Shown one piece after another: positions 1-13,037 of a DNA stretch of 64,000 bases. The notes beneath the pieces are model-generated. The model was not told where the DNA came from and did no database searches. It worked only from the letters and a program-made list of their open reading frames with translations. The stretch spans positions 30,632 through 94,631 of the forward strand of contig KB309292.1 of NCBI GenBank assembly GCA_000328365.1. Reading direction: 5' to 3'. The stretch is from Capitella teleta. Its lineage: Eukaryota; Annelida; Polychaeta; Capitellidae. A program made the translations under genes and the position numbers. The stretch's first letter is position 1. The number at the start of each line of letters is the position of its first letter.

Positions 1-4
1 GTTC

Positions 5-848
<844 letters not shown>

Positions 849-3800
849 ATGCCTCGAGTCGTACCGGATCAACGAGAAAAGTTCGAAAATGATGAGGTCT
901 TTCGCAAATTGTGCAGAGAAGCGGAGGTACATAATACCAGTGGATTTTTATTTCATATCGATCAGCTGTTCGACGATATTGGATACACGTATAAAGTGAT
1001 CGGAATTACACCTTCCTTCTCTTTGATCTTTTGTAGATTCGATTCACTGGATACAAAGACCGGCCTCACGAAGAAAGACAGTTGAGATTCCACGCAGAAT
1101 GTCAAGAAGGACGTGCAGATATTGTGAGTTGATTGGCGAACTTACTGAACTCATTACTTGTGTATAGTTGATGAACTAGGCTATAGGACTTCGCTGTTAG
1201 TTAAACTTATTTTGAGTCTCAGAGCAACTGTTTGTTTGGCCGTGCGCTATTATTGAGTCATAAATGAAATGAGGTCTCTTGGTGCAAATCATTCAGGAGT
1301 TCGTTTTGCCTTTTTTTATCTCTGAATCATGTGGATGTCTTCGGGTGAAATAGATAAAATAAACAAAGCACTTGAGTGATATTCGGGTCCTAACCTCTCA
1401 AAGATACAGATCCTAGAAATCATGACTAACGTGTAATGTATTGTACGATATTGCACGGTGCTTGTAACTGTTACATCGTGAATTATAATCTGCACGGAGC
1501 TTTAAAAACCAGAAATTATCGATGTCCTGGAAATCCAATTCCCCAGGTGTCCGTTATCCGTCCGAATCGACCGGTGAAGTTTACATGGATATATTCTACT
1601 ATTACATAACACGCACACGATTCGTCAGAAGTCAGCCGAGGGCAACCCTCTAACACCCCTCTAGATCTAACACAATAAGTGATATGCCGACTAACGCATT
1701 TGTGCATAATCCGCTTAGGAGGTGATGATAATCATCTCAGGTCGGATTTAAGTTTGACTTTAGGGGTGTAATTATTACGTCATCGGTATGCCCTGAAATG
1801 CACACAATTAATTACGAAAGCACAGATCGCGTGATTAGAATAGGTGGGGTATATTATTAGATAATAAAGATTAAGTAATTGGGGGCTTCATGCATGTCGA
1901 CCGTTTAATCAGCTGATCGTGCTCGAGATTAGCAATACACTTTGTGTATGACGTAACAAATTATTATGCAATATAATTAACCGATCGTAAACTGCGCCCG
2001 CTGATCTTTGTGTCGTAACTGCAGCGGAATTCCCACTCGTTGACCGTGCGGTTAAAAGTTATCTCGGCGTCTGTTTTGTGTGAAATCTCTCTTCTTTTCG
2101 CTCGGGGATTTCCCTTCTCGCATTCTCAGCGCGCTTTCTGAGCGGATTCTCTCTGATCTCGTTCAATCCTCTCCCTATCAGCGACGCCTACGCACCAACC
2201 ACTCATTACGTAATCATGGCTCTGATTATACCTGTGGTCAAGCCTCTTGAACGCGTGGAGTTTACTAGCTCTGAGGTTTTTGTTTTTGTTTTTTTTTTTG
2301 GGAAAACCTTAGCACAGATTCTCGGGCGAGGTCTGTATACCTCCCATTGGGCTCGCTGTAGTATGTCAGCTAGGAAAACCCTTGAAACGCGCGGCAGTTG
2401 GTCAAATATATATGATGTACTATAATATATTATGCAAAAAGTAGGTCGTGTCGGGTTGTTTATTTCCGACACACAAATGTATCTAATATATATAGTGTCA
2501 GTGGGTGTCAATAAACTCAATATAACTACAAAGTGTAAATAAACACGCAGGGTCGGAAAGGCACTGCTTATAACCTGGGCATGGTACGAAATATAGAAGA
2601 CCTGCAGTGATTGATGAATAAGGGCACCTGACCCAGTGAATATGATTACCGGTGTTTCCATTGACGTAGAAGCGTCATAGTAACCGAGGACGCCGCGCAT
2701 CACGTGTGCACCGGAAGTGAAGAGACCATCAACACGCCGCGACCCTGAAACGCCGTGCCATGAAAGCCTCGAATGTGGGTCACGCGCGTAAGGGATGCTC
2801 CCAAGGTCTGTCCCTCCCCCGCCCGTATACGGACATATCGCTTCCTACGTTTGACGCACCCCCGTTGCTCTTTTAATAGATTCGGAGTCAACCGCAGATT
2901 ACGCCGATGAAGATAAAACCGCAAACGGCGACTTCGGCTGCTGTGACGGCGTCACAGAAAGACACCGAATCGTGATGGCGTTACGTAAACGAGAAAGATG
3001 AATTTATAACGCGCCTGTGCACTTGACGTGTTTGCATTGTACTCGCGTCATCATTTCTAAGCATGTATACATAGTGGTATATTCTTGTACAGTGATGAAT
3101 TGTACACAAGCGGCCGTATTTATTGTATTTGTAAATAAAATGCAATTAACTATTTGTGTGATTAGTCATCATTGGTTTATAATCGAGGTGTACATGATAC
3201 ATTACATAATTATTCGTAAGCCTTGTTTAATTTAACTTAATATACTTGAAAATTTGACCCCTCTTATAGTCTGACATAGCTCCCACCGATTACGCAAGAA
3301 AATTGGACAGCGAAGGAAACTGTCTACTAGACTACTATACTATAAGTTGTGCCGTGTACTCATCATGTTACATAATAAAATAAAGACGCCATGTGTACCA
3401 GCAGCTACTATAAATTTATCTCACTGTGCAAAGTGCATTAACTACCATAGCCCCGTTGTCTGTCAACTATTGAAGGCGGCGTAGGGAGAAATCTTAGCAT
3501 TCTTATGAATACAAATACAATGAACCAATGTTATTAATGCACTATACACTGAATTACACAATAAACTGACCCTGTTCTTGTACTTCAGGCCATTGTCAGC
3601 TCAGGAATGAATTTCCCGCTCACATTCATCTCGAACGCCTGGAGTGAGCACCCAGAAGACCGGCTTCCGACGAAAGAGTTCATTGACTTCGACAGGGAGG
3701 TCGGCAAAGTGAGTGTTCACCCTCCTCGTAGACACCTCACCTCAGGACGATACCCTCGTCGGCATGCCAGGCATTGTGGGATTTCACCTCGCTGTAATAT

Positions 3801-5900
3801 AGTTACATGTATAAGACACTATGTTATATGTCCTTGGACCATTTTTAGTCAATTTGGCGAGGATTCTGTCTGATCTTGAGTAACTGAAGAATCGGGTTTC
3901 TCTACCATTACATAACATCGACTAACTCGAGCTACATATAGGACGACGGTCACCTAGTTCACTGTTCCTTAAGCATGTGATTCTGTGCTAAATACACGGT
4001 ATATGCCAACTCGGCTGAGTTATATGGGATATCCGCATACGGTTTTATGATTCAGTTGAGTTAGACTCGGGAGCTCTGAATTTTATTCATGCCGCTTCTA
4101 CCTGATGAGCACCCGCTTATAGTGGAACTTGTTATCAAACTGTCGCTCAATGTGGAAACAAAGCACTTGTGTAAGAGGGAGGCACTGTGCCATTGTGTTT
4201 GTGCCTGCGTGACCAGGCAATAGACGGCCCCCATGTCGATCTACAATTGCACGAAGAGCGTCGTGTGAGCGTCCGAAATATGCCCAATTGTCCGATAAAG
4301 ATCGCTCTCTCGGACAACCGACACAAAAAAATCTGCCAATCTTCGACGTCTTTATTGCAATTAGGCGCAAACTGGAAAAGAGGCTGTTGCAACTAAACGA
4401 TCGAGTTTCTGTGCGGATGAGGTGCAGTGTTGGCGATTAATTCAGCTCAAGGGTGGGGAGGGACCGCGTTGTCATCTGAGTGATGTTTACAGGGATGATT
4501 CTCCCTCCCTGTCTCAACCATGTGACACCAATGTCATCTCCTCCCATCCTTAGTGACAGAAGGCACGAGATACAAAAGTGATAAACATTTGGGCGAAAAA
4601 TAAAAAAAATGACATCACTCGCAAATTGAGTAATGTTTCTCTGTCATTTTTTCCCCCCCAGGTTCATTTGAAATCGCAGTTCATAATGAACGGAGTCTGT
4701 GTGATCTTCCGGGGTTGGGTGGACCTACAGCGCCTGGACGGCGCCGGGAGGCTGGAATTCGACGAAGAGAGAGCACAGGTATATGGCTTTTGTTGTGTGT
4801 CTTTTGTTCGCATTTGCTGTATTATGTCCGCTGACATCAATTCCTTAATGGCCGCCCCGGGCGTCAACGCTTAATCGTATTCTAGCCAAATCGGCTGACT
4901 TCATTTTGCTCTGCAGCATGTACACGATATATGTAATATTAACTGTGTTAATGTATCATCCAGATTGAAGATTCGATGTTGAGGGACCAGATCGAGCAGT
5001 ACAATCAAAGGTTACGTGAAATCGAAGACCGGCAGCGACATCTACAGGTGGAGAGGGAGCGGCAAGCGGAAGCGGAAGCTGAGGTAGTTCAAGTCTTGCT
5101 CGATTTCTCAGAGTTTCCCGGATCGAACAATTTCAAAAGGGGTTGATGATTCAATCTCTTTTACATTTGGGCATTTCGATCATTCGCAATGATCTATACG
5201 TGTGGAGTCCATACAAATTTACAAGACAATGGTTACATGGGAAATCAGCTGTGTCATGCTCTGCCTATATAGTACAGGGTGTTTCAAAGCCTGGTGTTTG
5301 GAAATACCCGTACTTTCAGTGTGATTTCGGAGTTTTAGCTTATCATTCATTATGTCTCTTTGGTCACTGCCATTTCGTAGATGTACTTTTTTTTTTCAAT
5401 CTTTAGATTATGTGTTACCTTATTTTTCTCTTCTCATTTTTTTGTATTACATATATAAATATATATATATTATTATTATTTTTTTTTTTTCGTTTGCTAT
5501 TTTGGTATTGCTTTTTTGTCTGTTTTCTTGGAGTTGATTTTCAAGCAGTAAACGAAATAATAAAAAACCAAAAAAAACCTCCAAAAAACCCTCACTTTGT
5601 TGTTCGGTACTTGTACTTGTATATGTGTGTGTATATATATATATGTATATTTAGCTTTCGCTTTCGTTGTTGTCCGTCACAGATGTATCCGCCCACCGAA
5701 AATAAGCAATTTAGAGTCAATTTAGAGCTGAGCTGATTTCCTTATCCCATTGTCACGTGACCATTAATTTGTCATCCAACTGCAAAGGCGTTTGAAGTAC
5801 AAAGATCACGGGAATATTTTTCGTTCTTCCCCCGCAGGCAAAAGAAAAAAAAAATCCGCGCAAAACAGCGCTGATTTCATCCTATTACACTGACTCTTAA
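849..5900 (+). CDS. CBFB: Core-binding factor subunit beta (Runx partner)
   Basis: Six coding exons read in one phase: 849-926, 1037-1123, 3589-3708, 4662-4778, 4964-5083 and 5838-5900, all with GT-AG ends. They give 194 residues, against 182-187 for human CBFB. The start MPRVVPDQREKFEND, the TGYKDRPHEERQLRF block, the FDREVGK block and the NGVCVIF...DLQRLDGAGRLEFDEERAQ block match the family nearly end to end. A charged coiled-coil-like tail rich in Glu, Arg and Gln follows. The protein binds no DNA; it binds the Runt domain of Runx factors and raises their DNA affinity in the nucleus. Introns range from 110 to 2465 nt. The last exon is the weakest part: if the donor at 5084 is not used, the frame simply runs on to a stop at 5144-5146. 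The acceptor TTCCCCCGCAG before 5838 makes splicing more likely. Identity is certain from the sequence; the C-terminus is inference. Confidence 0.95.
2206..2924 (-). other. Antisense open frames inside CBFB intron 2
   Basis: Two adjoining minus-strand frames (2700-2924 and 2206-2703, the latter 165 codons) lie in the 2.5-kb intron of CBFB. An ETS-type site (CACCGGAAGTG, near 2708) and CpG-rich sequence around 2700-2950 sit at their upstream side, and the first part of the longer frame ends in a usable donor (CTGCAG then GTCTTC near 2607). I recognise no domain; the far end is a low-complexity Lys/Thr stretch made by a T-rich tract. This may be an intronic promoter with a short antisense transcript, or chance. 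Confidence 0.15.
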
Positions 5901-8900
5901 AGGTGCAATTATGAAATTAAGCTCAAGGGGAAGGTTAACACAGCCATGAGGTCAAAGGTCATTCAGCTGTTCTCCAGCGAGACGGCGCTGCTGTCAATGT
6001 CAGACTCGAGAGCATTTTGCAGTTGGATGCTTCAGAATGGTGCGAAATTTTCCGCTTCAATGACGTCATTCTGTATTATTTCCGTCCAGGACTTTTTTTA
6101 GGGCCGAGTTTCCCTCTCGGATGTTTGGCGATGTTTGATGAAAATAAGTTTAGCTTATGTGACGTTCATACAAATTAGCCTGCTTCCGACATGGGTGGTC
6201 CCTTTAATTCGTGCTCTGATGCTGCTTGTGTGAGGGCCATTTGATGGAGCAGACGAGTGCATGATTTAATTAGCCACCCTGTATTCAGACCCGCCCCCCC
6301 AAGCGAACATTATCGCCCATTATTCTCACACTATTCTTCATTGAAACGGAGTTAATAAGCGATAAAAATTATTCCATTCAATATTACATAAAAAAAAAAT
6401 ATGGACGAGCGTTGCGTAATCATTTCCATGATTACGCCACGCTCGTGTTCTTGAATATTAATCTTACGCAATCGGACATAAAACACCATTGCTGTTAAAG
6501 ATTTTTAAATTTCGGAAATTTTATCCCAGTAATTAAAAGTATGCATTAATCCAAATTTGTCGTTTTCGATAGTATTGAATGCGCTGCTCGTGTCCATAAA
6601 AAAGGCCTCGTTGTGACGTCATAGCATAATCGGGTCACACGTACGTGACGCGTGGAAATCCTCTTGATAATGAGCGAAGGACACCATAAGATAATTATGT
6701 GCAGAACCGACGAGATTATCATGAAAATAGCCACAGCCTAAAATAGTAAAATACCCTTCTGTCCACTGCGTCCATAAAAAGATCCGACCAATCTACGTTA
6801 GAAATTGATGCGTTTGATGTTGATTGGCGCCGTTCGAGACGAGGGATAATTAAGAAGTTAGCAAGGGTGTATTATGATGACATGAACACGTGGGTAGCAT
6901 ACGAATATGCAGTCAAAATGATTTATTTTGGGGGATTTATCAGTTGGCGAATCATGATGAAAAACGAGTGTGGGTCTTCAGACACCCGTCTATCTTGAGC
7001 CATGTGTCAGGAGTTCGATTTCATTTACACAATGCTAATCTACACCCAAGTGTCAGACAAAATAAGACGATATTCGATATAACGAAATGAAACTCGATAT
7101 AACGAAATGGCATTCGATATTGTACTTGGATACATTGTGCAGTCAATTTGCTTGATGAGGCGTCTATGAATATAGGATGAGCAGTTGTACACACATTCAT
7201 TCGATACCTTTGCTTTGCCACACATGATTGTAATCACATGATTGCAGAAGATGTGCCATTATCACACCTTTGTTTATCGCACTGCTATTTGTTCGGGTTC
7301 CTATCTAGGAGGGTGTCACCTGGGTTTGATGATTGAGCACCAACTTATAAATCGTTTAGAACTGCTCGCCGGAGGCAGCGCTGGTATGCGAGGGTGACCA
7401 CACAAAGAGACACGCACGGGACGCTCCTTTTTCCAACTACTTATTCTTCTGCTTACTGTTCATCACCCTTGAAGTGTCGTTCGAATGGGTTTTAGCAGTC
7501 GGATGGGGTATGGGTGTTTGATGGCATGACAGCCGAGGGTATGCTACGCCCACTTCTATTCGGATGAGGGTGCGGAGGAAGTATGGTCAGGTGGCTCTGC
7601 GGTCAATGTGGTAACCTGCGTGTCCGTGTGCGTGGATGTAGTTTTAATAGATTAAAGTGCTAACCGGTTTTTATTTTTTAGTGTTTTTCCTTTTTTTTTT
7701 TTTTTTTTTTTCGAGATGGATGACAATTACACTTGAGCTGGATCTGATCGACCTTTTCGCTCTCAGATTAATTAATTTGCGGTGTTGTTTTGCCTCTTGT
7801 AGTTTTCTGCCATTGTGAGCATCTGGTGGGCGAGTGTGCGCGCGCAAGTCGGTCACGTGTGAGGCGTCAATGGTCATCGTTCGCCCTTCGCGAAAGGCGA
7901 CCTGTGAGCCATCAAGTGCCACTGACCACCGCTCCTATATTTGACCCGTCTGTCAAACCTGTTTGATTTGTCGAAATCCGCGCGAACATCTGGCCGTGTG
8001 TTTGTGTCGTTGAACATGAGTGATCTTCGTTTGTTGCCTTGGGCCGTCATCAGTCATGTGACTTAAACCGATCATTTGCAAGGCTGATTCATCGACGCAT
8101 AAATGCATTTGCACATTAACGCACAACAGACGCATTCGTTATATTGTGTCGGGTTATTATTATCACCTTCTCCCTTCTGAAGGTTATAAATGATTAGTCA
8201 GTGACAATGGAGGGACAAATTAACACCGTCTTTTGCGGTGTTTTCTTTCCATTTTTTGATTATAGTTCGTGGTACATCTTTTTTTTTTCTTTCTCGCTCA
8301 CAGTCTCGCCGTCGATATGCGTTGGGAAGTCCCACACTGAGCAGTGGCGGAAGTAGCGAATGACCCGGAACCGGAAGTGGACGAACCCTGCTGCCCATCC
8401 ATGACTTCCGAGAAACGTTTTTCCATGGCGATCTCCCATTCCGATGTCGTCACCCGTGCCATAGTCAGCGTTGTCATGTGTAATCATATTTTTATGTCCA
8501 GTCTTGAATGAATTTTTGTTACAAAGCGTCGCTATGCACACCTGTTAATTAATAGTATTCCTTAATTGCAGAATATATTAATTTATGCACTGTAGTTTTT
8601 TTTTCTGAAAAGATTGGTTGAATCCAGTATTGTTTTTATATATAATTCGAAAAAGTTCGGAAAAAAAGGGATATTCCTATTACTTTGTCGAATCGGTGAA
8701 GAAATATGTAATCTTTATATATTTTTTACATTGCAATGCATGTTAACTTCAAAACTCTCTTCTTTTGTTTCTATAACTATAACTAATTTTATGTCTTCTC
8801 CTGTTTCTCATATTTTTACATTTTGTCCCTTTTCTAGTCAATCTAATTTCTTCTCTTTTTCTTGAACATTTTGTAGAATTTTGTTTTGACTTCTCATATT

Positions 8901-9542
8901 TAAAAAATTTTGCGTGCTGAAAACCGACTCTTGGGAAGCAAAGTTTGATATTTTTTTAGCATTAGCAAAAAAATCTCCTTGAGCAAACGCAAAGGGTTTT
9001 GAAGCACTTTTAAAGCGATGACATAAGGAGGGTACAAAAAAAAATTAACGAAAAAAAAACCCCACAAACTTTTGAATATTCCGAGATGCACAGCGGGCCT
9101 CTCTACCCTATTATCACATTTTTGAAAAGCATGGTTAAAATGACAAAAAGTGATAAAAAGTAACTTCTTTTATTTCTCTGCCGATAAAGAAAAGTAACAT
9201 CTTAACACGCTGTGTTGAAGCCCCGCCCCGTTCGCGCCTCCTCCACGCCATTACCAATGATTCAACTCATTTTCGTGTGAATAAAAAACTGACAATTCCC
9301 AGCATATGTCCATTGAATAACGTTGCTTCCTCGCGACAGATGAGCTCCGCATAAATTGCTCCCCCGTCGAATTCAATTGATATCAAAACTTGGCTTTTAT
9401 GTCCGACACATTGCGAAGGAAGTCGGGGATAAAATTGACCGACAATTCTCAACATATGCCATTCTGTGAAAAACGTTTCTTTTTCCATCTCCTTGTAAGA
9501 AAATCTGTTTTAACTCCGTGTTCATAATTATCATAATCATCT

Positions 9543-9574
<32 letters not shown>

Positions 9575-12500
9575 CTTTTCTCAATCTCATTCTCTGTTGT
9601 TGCATACGAAAAGCGATTTTTTCAAAACTTAATTTTTCTTTGGTTTATAATGACAGAAAATAATGGCAATTTGTTAGTCACATAATCATGCAAGCTTATC
9701 TTTTCCATATCCTGCTGTTTGTCATCTGCCCGTTAAAACCGTAAAAATCAAATCGAATCTTTGCGTAGCAACCGTTACCCATAGCAACATGAGTACTCAT
9801 ATCACAATTCCCACCTCTACGTCATCGACGAGCACAAAATATAAAAAGAGAAAAGCAATGCAAACTGACCTCAGGTTCGTATTGTAATTGTGACCTGATG
9901 TGTTTAACCCTATACCCTTTATTTCCCTTATTTCCCTTATTTCGCTTATCTCGAGGCGGTCTCATTTCATCGCCTACGTCAATTCCGCCCGCTATGCAGC
10001 CGTTGAGTTATATTCACAGTAATTGCAATTTTGTACAACCACAGGGATGCTTCATAACCATTTAAGAAACGAAAGTGAAAGCAAGGGGATTTTTGTTCCC
10101 GTCGATCTTAATTTCTCCTTAATTGGTTCTCGTGCAATTGGTTTCAGCGCATTTCACTTATTGAACATCTAAATCAAGAATTTCTTTTAAAACTTTAAAA
10201 ATATATACCTTGTATTTCCTTTAACAAGCATCTTATAAAAATTGGTCACAAAATAATGACGTCACATTTCTTGCATTTGTATTTTTGCTTTGATGTACCC
10301 TTTCACGTACAATAATTATTTGTATTGCCATGTTAACAAATCCAAACATCAAAGAACTCGATTTCTTCAAATAAATATCCATTTTTAGCTCACATCGTCC
10401 TGTCTGTCAATTGGCGCTGTTTTGTTTATCGTTAGTGAACCGGCAGAGAAATGCCAATTCTATGACACCCAATACGGACCACGTGACCGGATGTTTTGAC
10501 ACCCACAGCACGTGCGTTAGCTGACGTGATAGTCATGTCATCTAATAAGTTAATAACCTGAATGTAAAATAACAGTTCTAATACCCAGAAAAAGAAATGA
10601 AATAATAGTAAAATAAAAAGTATATAGTAGTGAGAAAATATTGTATAAAAATTTGCTCCCTAGAAGCACGATAAAGGTCACATTCATTATGGAAGTGCTT
10701 CTTAATAAAATTATGGAGCTAAAATTAACAAGGACAAATGCAAACCCCCGTTCTTCGTTTGCTGACATTTGAAGCATCCGCGACTCGCCAAGGGAACTTA
10801 GTCCAGCCGACAGGGTATCTGCCCCGGCAGAAGGGCTCTCCATGTGCACAGCGGATATTATGATTTTACTAAGCTACGTGTATTTTGAAGAGGACCCCTG
10901 TTCATTTCGGAACCTTTTTAGATCGATTCTATGGGCTTTTATGAGTGACGAGAAGCCATTTTTTTTGGGGAAAAAAAGGTCAACAGACTATGAATGATAT
11001 TCATGAGAAATAAAAAATTAAAAATACGAATTTCTTGCTCATGCAGAATAGCTTGAAGCGAGATGAGTGCGAGATTTCTTTTATGAGAACTGCTGAAAGA
11101 ACTGCTCACTAGAAGGCTCCCATTGTTCAAAATAGGAGAATCACTTTTATCGCGTCATCACAGTCAGAAATCGAACGCGAGAAGAAAGCGAGATTTTAAA
11201 CCTCTCAAATTCGATGGATTTATGAAATAGCCCACAGCAAGTGTATTGTATATATGATATGTGTCAGTCAAAAGGCGTATTTGTCTTTTGGGATTAATCC
11301 TCTATCGTCCATTACAAGTTCAAAATAATCAAGAGTTCCTCTTTAAGGTGACTGTCTAAAGTGTCTACAAATAAATTAGATATTGTAAGTACCAAGTACC
11401 CGGTATTCTAGCTGAATAGTAGTCCATGGATTCCCAATTTCTGCATGCACAGCAAGTGTTTGCAGCCGAACTTCGCGGTTGCATCGGCGCTAATTTGCGG
11501 GTTACGGTGCGTTCAACTTCACTAGTTAATAATTAATGTGTTTTTGTTGAACACAATTGCATCACGCGAATTACAGGCTAAAACTACCTAGTATCAGATA
11601 ATATATTAATATAAATATTTTCCAAAGCGCTCAAGTTTATTCACTGATAAATGAAAGCCTTAACAATCCATTACGTCATCCATACACGGCGTAAATAATC
11701 CGTTGCCATGGAAACGAGGTCATCAGGTTAATGAGGTCCCAAAAAGTAAACCCTCATTCAGACCTTCGAACTAAGATACAAGTTATTTTTTAAGTTAATT
11801 TTTAAGTTAATTGAAATAGGGAAGAAATGTTTTGTCAACTTCATCCGAGATTGACAGAAGAGTTCTGTCCAAGACGAGTTGTCCGAAATCAACGTCGATG
11901 TAGCTGCAAGTTCCGCTAATTATTTCCATGTCATTGCAATAACCTTGATGATCATGGGCGTTAACCACAATGCTGTAGACAAACCGGTTTGAAATCAAAA
12001 GAATTAAAATTGTGTTCATTTTTATGGCATGTTTCAATAGAAAGCAAATGAAAAAAGCCTTTCATTCAACGGAATACATATATCAACTCATGATATGAAT
12101 ATCTCAAAATGTACAAAAAGAAGAGTTATATGCATGAATGAATAACTTATCATAATATACATATCATTTCAGCTCTTATCTTCATTTATTTGGCTATTAC
12201 AGTATTCTTTTTTTATATAGTTTGGCGTGAAAAAAAAAAAAAAAAAAAATTAGAACTGCATTCAAGGTAATTTGGAATATAACTGTTTCCTTTTTTTCGA
12301 AAAATGAAAAAAAGGTTAAAAAAAAAAAAAAAAAAAAAAAAAATAAGAGAAAATAATGACCAGATGAAATATCTTAATTAGCTTAATTAACCTATCCTGA
12401 TATCATCAGCAGTTGAATTACTTCTAGAATTTATAATAAAAAAAACCCCAAATTGTAGCGAGATTCTAACCGGACAAAATGAAAAATAAACTACCTCACA

Positions 12501-12769
12501 CTGGCGTTCTTTGTTTTCGGAGGAAAAAGGCAAAGTTAAGACCGGGGGGGAAAAAAAAAGAGAGAAAAAAAAGAGAGAAATGGACAAACAATGGCACAAA
12601 AACAGAAAAAGAAATATAGAAAAAAAGGCACACACACAATAATATTTTATCACATATTGTTGTTTGGTCCTCACGGTTATTCATTCATGGAAGATTCACT
12701 CAATACAGAAAGGGAAGAAAACAAAAGTAAATCTTGACGGAATTTCTGGATTGCTTTTGTTTTCCCTCT
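5901..12769. other. Gene-free interval between CBFB and KATNB1
   Basis: Nearly 7 kb with no exon that I can tie to a known family. It holds A/T homopolymers (7689-7711, 9541-9575, 12231-12249, 12319-12343), a near-perfect hairpin at 6405-6446, a cluster of ETS-type cores near 8345-8412 (GCGGAAGT, AACCGGAAGTGG, ACTTCCGAG) and an internal repeat in 9290-9480. The ETS cluster may mark an unannotated promoter, but no exon next to it is convincing. Confidence 0.6.
6405..6446. repeat. 18-bp inverted repeat / hairpin
   Basis: The arms ACGAGCGTTGCGTAATCA (6405-6422) and TGATTACGCCACGCTCGT (6429-6446) are reverse complements except at one position, around a six-base spacer TTTCCA. The structure stands alone in gene-free DNA with no target duplication that I can see. 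It could be a palindromic regulatory site, a hairpin transcript or a remnant of a foldback element. Confidence 0.85.
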
Positions 12770-13004
12770 TCAATCAAGAGTGGACATTAGGAGAAAGACT
12801 TCACGGATTTTGGGCGCCATGTTCCCTTTGAAAGAATTGCGTTGTTCTAAAGCTGAGCGAATGTCCATTAGGCACCGGTAACATGCCTTACACTTGTGGT
12901 ATCTGCCGAAACAGAGAAAGAAAAAAAAATTCATAAGTCCAAGAAGAATACAACTTGAATAAGAGCTCTCTGAGGTGTTACATAACCACCCATTCCAAGG
13001 AGTG

Positions 13005-13037
<33 letters not shown>

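Noticed and set aside
5410-5736. 108-codon frame downstream of CBFB exon 5
   Set aside because: It is built from T-rich and TA-repeat low-complexity sequence in an intron.
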